Assembly: GCA_946800325.1 (NCBI GenBank)
Contig: OX326960.1
Span: 17,904,893-17,968,892, forward strand
Reading direction: 5' to 3'
DNA: 64,000 nt
Source of the DNA: Luzula sylvatica
Taxonomy: Eukaryota; Streptophyta; Magnoliopsida; Poales; Juncaceae
A model generated the notes under the pieces. That model was not told the DNA's origin and did no database searches. It saw only the letters and a list, made by a program, of their open reading frames with translations. The translations under genes were made by a program, and so were the position numbers. Shown here piece by piece: positions 59,273-64,000 of this stretch; positions within the stretch are counted from its first letter, which is position 1; each line of letters begins with the position of its first letter.

Positions 59273-60040
59273 AGTAAATTTCATGCCTAATAAATAGATT
59301 TGAAAACTTTAAAAAAAAATTATACCTTTTTATATTACGGTAATTTCGACGAACACCTTATCATCACATAAATTTGCCTTTTGAATCATGAGATTGTGGT
59401 AACCAAATCTGTTTAAAAAATAAAACTGTAAGACACAAATGGATGTGGTCTCAGACGAAGCTTCGGGGAGATCTCTGGACTCTTTTCAAGCGACAACCGA
59501 GAAGGAATCAAAGTGATATTACCAGCAGTAAATTTCATGCCTAATAAATAGATTTGAAAACTTAAAAAAAAAAAATTATACCTTTTTATATTACGGTAAT
59601 TTCGACGAACACCTTATCATCACATAAATTTGCCTTTTGAATCATGAGATTGTGGTAACCAAATCTGTTTAAAAAATAAAACTGTAAGACACAAATGGAT
59701 GTGGTCTCAGACGAAGCTTCGGGGAGATCTCTGGACTCTTTTCAAGCGACAACCGAGAAGGAATCAAAGTGATATTACCAGCAGTAAATTTCATGCCTAA
59801 TAAATAGATTTGAAAACTTAAAAAAAAAAAATTATACCTTTTTATATTACGGTAATTTCGACAAACACCTTATCATCACATAAATTTGCCTTTTGAATCA
59901 TGAGATGGAGGTAACCAAATCTGTTAAAAAAATAAAAATGTAAGACACAAATGGATGTGGTCTCAGACGAAGCTTTGGGGAGATCTCTGTTCTCTTTTCA
60001 AGCGACAAACGAGAAGGAATCAAAGTGATATTACCAGCAG
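59273..60040 (-). repeat. 255-bp tandem repeat, three copies, exon-like on the minus strand
   Basis: Copies start at 59273, 59527 and 59783. The first two are nearly identical, the third carries a handful of changes. On the minus strand each copy has an acceptor (AAACAG), a segment ending AAAAAG and a GTATAA donor-like site, plus an open stretch ITLIPSRLSLEKSPEISP. As in the coiled-coil gene, the unit could be a duplicated exon plus intron, but no full ORF runs through it. Confidence 0.82.
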
Positions 60041-60049
60041 GAACTAACC

Positions 60050-60600
60050 CATGTAAAATCGGAGAAAAACCATTGAAATCAATATGGAGACGAAGAGAAA
60101 TGGTTAGAAAGCCAAAGAGAGAGAGAAAGAGTAGTTGAACAAATCGAAAGAGAAAGGAAGCAACTTTACTTGTGTGAGGCGTGAGAGAGTGCTGAAACCA
60201 GGAACTTTGCTCTCAAGAATGGGGAAAAATTAAAAAACAAAAAAGAGAATCGGGTTGACAGTGAAGAGGAAGAAAGATAAATGGCGAAATGTTTTCAGAA
60301 AAAGACGGAGACTTCCTTCTGTGCTAGGAGTGAAGAGATGGGAGCTTTTCTTTTTCTTCTGTGCAAGGCGTAAAGAGATGAACCTTTCTTCCTTGCGAGA
60401 GGCGGCAGAGATGAAATTTTCCATCTCAGTGAGGCGTGAAGTCTCGTGAAATATCCAATAGGCCTCGTTCCATTCCATGGCACTTTTCTGTGAGAGGTGA
60501 GGTGTGAAGGGGGAGACGTAGTGAAAGAGATGAGCTTTTCTGTGAGAGGGGAGGTGTGAAGGGGGAGACGCAGTGAAAAGAGATGAGGCACTTCTAGATT
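60050..60600. repeat. Purine-rich block with a 52-bp tandem duplication (60483-60587)
   Basis: The unit cttttctgtgagaggtgagg... starts at 60483 and 60535. The surrounding gtgaggcgtgaag/gagatg phrases repeat loosely from 60170 onward. The 174-codon minus frame (60230-60754) has a repeat-derived core and is not called as a gene. Confidence 0.6.
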
Positions 60601-60799
60601 TAATTACAATTGACCGACTATTTGAAATCCGGTATAATATGACTGGGATTAAAAATCTGACGTGGCACAGTAAAAATTGAGAAAAATGTTTGTAAAATAT
60701 TATAGTAGGATTAATAATATAAACAAATAAATATGTACACGCATTAACGATCAAATATATGTTTATGATTAATGGATATCTTATAGGAGCAGTTCTATC

Positions 60800-60990
60800 A
60801 GTAATTCTGTTTGGTCAAAAATTTCGAAAAATAACCCGATTTTGAAAAGTATTTCAAAACTAACACAAACTGAATTTTAAAAATTCGGTACCACTTGATT
60901 TAAAAAAATCCGATTGATTAGTTAAGTTTAAACCATAATTAAGGAGAGATTTTTTTTTTTTACAAAAATAACCACCGGCTTTAATAAACA
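60800..60990. repeat. Dispersed AT-rich family member
   Basis: aaaaataacccgattttg and attcggtaccacttgattt match the 40.2-kb copy. Confidence 0.5.
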
Positions 60991-61000
60991 GAGTGAAGAA

Positions 61001-62410
61001 TTTACCAACCCCCTTATTTTTCACTTATCTTTGAGTTTTCTCATGAAGCCACATCATCATCCTTATCATGATTATTAACCATTAGATTTTGTGATGTGGC
61101 ATCATCACATACATTAATATTATATGTAATCATTTAAGACATGCATTTTATATGAATATTTTTAAGTATTAATTTGAACCATTAGATGTAGTGATGTGGT
61201 TTAATCTCAATCATTAATTTTTTTATTAGATTTTTTGATGAGCATATTTTTTGTAGGCATTTATGTGTCATTATTTTACACCATGTTTAAAGCATTCTTA
61301 GAAAACCACATCATCATATATTAATGATGTGGCATTTTATTATTGGTTAGAATCAAATTAGACCAAGTCTAATCAATTGTTTAACATTTCACATAAGATT
61401 ACATGATCAAATGTGAATGTAATGGAATATGAAAAGTTTATACATGAAATACTAATAATTTAATATGTGATATTATAAACATACAACATATATTAGTATT
61501 ATTTTTAGAAATTTAATTTTATAAACCCATCAAATATATTCATTTTAATTTTCTCTTTATTTTGACATCCATATTAGTATAGTTCATACATACCGTTTTT
61601 CATAATTTCAATATGTAAATATATTATGCCAGAAAATACAATGCAAAAAATACATATTTACATAATATATTTTTAAGAATTTTATTTGCATAATAAACTT
61701 TTTAAGTATTATTATTTATTTTTTAAAAGTTATAACTATAAGTATCTCATATAACGCCTAAGTAGATTATATTTGCGTTTGTAAACAAACAATTTTTTTT
61801 TTCAAAACATAATTGAATTAAAAAATATTGTAGCCATGTAAATAAATTTTTAAACTTATGAATACCTATCAAATTGTATTGTTATTTTACGAAATAAAAT
61901 AAATAAAAAATAATTTGTATTTATGTTTATTATAAATTAAATTTTGATATTAATTATTAAATTACTTGAACTATTAAGTTTTGTATTATTTTATATTTTC
62001 GGTTGCATTTTGAGTCAATAAAAATTATTACTATTATATAATTAATAATTTGTTACTACATATGTTGTATGATTCATTATTTTAAATATTTGATATAGTA
62101 TGAAATATTGCGAACAACGATATCATATTTGCTGTCTTGTTTTTTCATAAAATTGTATTATATCTTACTCTTATATATATTATATAATGACACTAATGTA
62201 AAGTATTATTATTTGATTAAAAAAAAGAGATTTATTGTTATTATTATGTAAAATAATTGTAAAATATATGAATAATCATAGATAGATTAATTCAAATAAC
62301 TTTATTTTAAGATTATATTGTTAATATTATCATACACATGTGTAATTTGTATTAAAATAAAATAAAAACATAATTTACATTCTCGCCGCGTAGCGCGAGT
62401 ATTCTCCTAG
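61001..62410 (+). mobile_element. Non-autonomous Helitron H2
   Basis: The 3' end on the plus strand is a GC hairpin (attctcgccgcgtagcgcga), TATTCTCCTAG and then T. The start is set near 61001 by similarity to H1 (tttaccaaccccctt against tttacccacaccctt). It is related to H1 along its length and has no ORF. Confidence 0.72.
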
Positions 62411-62594
62411 TTTAATTGAAAAATGGATACATGTCTCCCAGATTTTATCATCAAATCATTTATATTTTATTGAATACATTTAATTAATTTTGTAACTAAT
62501 ACATATCATATCATTAACAATTAATTTAATACATAATTAATATTAATTTGAATTCATAATTTAAATTTATTTAATTATTATCTTAATTAAGTGT

Positions 62595-63125
62595 GTTAAT
62601 TAAATATAGAGAATTCGGCGGAGAAATTTTGGGAAGAAATAAACTTTCTCTTTTTGTAATAACAAAACAATGTGGAAATTTTATTGTTCCTTGAGATTTC
62701 CCCGCCCAATTCTCCATATTTGAATGAACACACTTAATTAACATAATAATTTTAAAAACATATCACTAATAATTAATTAATATTGATTTAAATTTATGAA
62801 GTCAAACAAATGATAATTATGTATTAAATCAATTGTTAATTTAATTAGCACAGTAATCAGCACAAGTCATATTATTAACAATTAATTTAATACATAATTA
62901 TCATTTGAATTCATAAACTTAAATCGATATAACAAATTAATAATGATATGTTTTTTTGATTATTATATTAATTAAGTGTGTTGATCTAAATATAGAGAAT
63001 CCGGCGGTAAAATTTTGAGGAACAATAAAATGTGCACTTTGTTTTGTTATTACGAAAAAGAAAGTTCATTTTACCCCAAAATTTCCCCACGAAATTCTCT
63101 ATATTTTAATTATCACACTTAATTA
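62595..63125. repeat. Two imperfect palindromic units about 385 bp apart
   Basis: Units 62603-62725 and 62990-63110 each start tatagagaattcggcgg-like and end with its reverse complement (caattctccata, gaaattctctata), with aaattttgg / ccaaaatttcc and ttttgtaataacaaaac in the centre. Flanks (cacttaattaacataat, tcattaataattaattaat) are also inverted. A relative lies at 40630-40815. Confidence 0.65.
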
Positions 63126-63129
63126 GCAT

Positions 63130-63735
63130 AATATTTAAAAAATATATCATTAATAATTAATTAATATTGAATTAAATTTATGAATTCAAATCAATGTTAA
63201 TTATGTATTTAATATATTATTTTCGACATTAATATATCTCTTTTTAAGATTAACAATATTTGTAGTGCCATTATACTTTGTTTTATGTCAAGATATCAAT
63301 GTGGGTGTTAATGCGTTATTGTTAGTGCTAATTTATGTTACTCATCAGTGAATATATTACTACTGTCAACATACTATTTTCAAAATGTTAATAGATAATT
63401 TTTAGTGATAATATTATTTTTAATTTTATTATATTATTTGCATTGACAATATATTATTTTTAGCACTAATATACTATTTTGAATATTAATATATTATTTT
63501 CATATTGATATACGTTATTTTTAGAGAATTCTCCGAAAACCTATTTTTTGGATATTTTATAAAAATTTCTTACATTTTGGATATTCCAAAAAAAAATCCT
63601 CAAATTTAATTTTTATTTTGAAATATTCCCTATAAGGGTTAAAAGTATCTTTGAATAGTGTTAAATATTTTGGTTCATAATATTTTTATATATATAATAT
63701 AATTCTATTGGATATAATAGGTCTAGGATATATCT
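63130..63735. other. AT-rich intergenic with ttaatatattatttt-type short repeats
   Basis: The motif tattaatatattatttt and variants recur between 63340 and 63520. No gene was seen. Confidence 0.45.
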
Positions 63736-63738
63736 ATG

Positions 63739-63786
63739 TTGCACGGATACAGATACGGATATCATACCGACACGAAACGGATACGA

Positions 63787-63859
<73 letters not shown>

Positions 63860-64000
63860 ACACGATACCTCTATTATATATGCTCTTTTGTTATTTTATT
63901 AATTGTAATTTATATATTTAATATTTGACATAAAATATACTAAAAAAATGTTTGTACGGACATAACTTCATATTTAATAAGTGCTTATTATATTTAGTTA
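63739..64000. mobile_element. hAT-like MITE of the 36187 type, start or fragment, with (TA)n
   Basis: It begins ctatgttgcacggatacaga, the same terminus as the MITE at 36187-36756, followed by gacacgaaacggatacga and a TA tract of about 35 units (63789-63857). The other end lies beyond the window or is lost. Confidence 0.6.

Noticed and set aside
60230..60754. Minus-strand 174-codon frame, the second longest in the window
   Set aside because: The core is translation of a 52-bp tandem duplication and purine-rich repeats. It has no domain, and composition does not resemble the firm genes.
1..64000. tRNA, rRNA, snoRNA or miRNA genes
   Set aside because: None was recognisable by eye on either strand. 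A covariance-model scan would be needed to exclude small ones.

Overview
The window looks like nuclear DNA of a flowering plant. It is strongly AT-rich, its few genes are split by short GT-AG introns, and most of the rest is layered plant transposon debris: Mutator-like and hAT MITEs, Helitrons with CTAG ends, L1-type LINE remnants, a solo LTR and a gene-capturing MULE. A gene resembling the DUF6598 family, which I know mainly from grasses and relatives, hints at a monocot, but this is not firm. No tRNA, rRNA or CRISPR array was recognised.

Left part (1-11 kb). A minus-strand gene for a membrane-anchored coiled-coil protein runs off the left edge. One of its 35-codon exons plus intron is duplicated exactly in tandem. 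Its upstream region and its last exons recur in inverted orientation at 9.3-11.0 kb, where exons 1-3 and nearly all of exon 4 are missing. Between the arms lie a decayed LINE sitting in gene-like sequence, a MITE with an 11-bp target duplication, and a short Helitron whose insertion point can be read by comparison with a paralogous segment at 16.2 kb.

Middle (11-26 kb). Large AT-rich inverted and direct duplications (12.0-13.7, 18.3-18.8, 19.3-21.2 kb) surround further MITEs and a second copy of the exon-1-related module. A 4.1-kb foldback MULE (21,711-25,830) has intact 9-bp target duplications. It carries a solo LTR in its left arm, a captured piece of the 26S proteasome ATPase RPT6, a possible spliced ORF and a G-rich minisatellite.

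Gene island (26.6-28.2 kb). A three-exon gene for a 372-residue DUF6598-like protein is the best-supported complete gene here. Site II and telo-box-like motifs lie upstream.

Right part (28-64 kb). It holds more fragments of the exon-1 module (30.1-31.3 and 33.6-33.9 kb), a GC-rich island between 18-bp direct repeats, a three-level transposon nest (35.0-37.0 kb), a possible small two-exon gene at 41.6 kb, a segmental duplication (42-46 kb against 50-53 kb), hAT and MULE MITEs at 47.7 and 49.0 kb, a LINE fragment at 53.7 kb, a deleted Helitron with a Rep/helicase zinc-finger remnant at 55.2-56.5 kb, tandem 255-bp units at 59.3-60.0 kb and a second short Helitron at 61.0-62.4 kb.

The window appears to be shaped by transposition and local duplication rather than by any gene cluster. 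I see no operon-like or pathway-like grouping. All boundaries were read by eye and positions may be off by a few bases.
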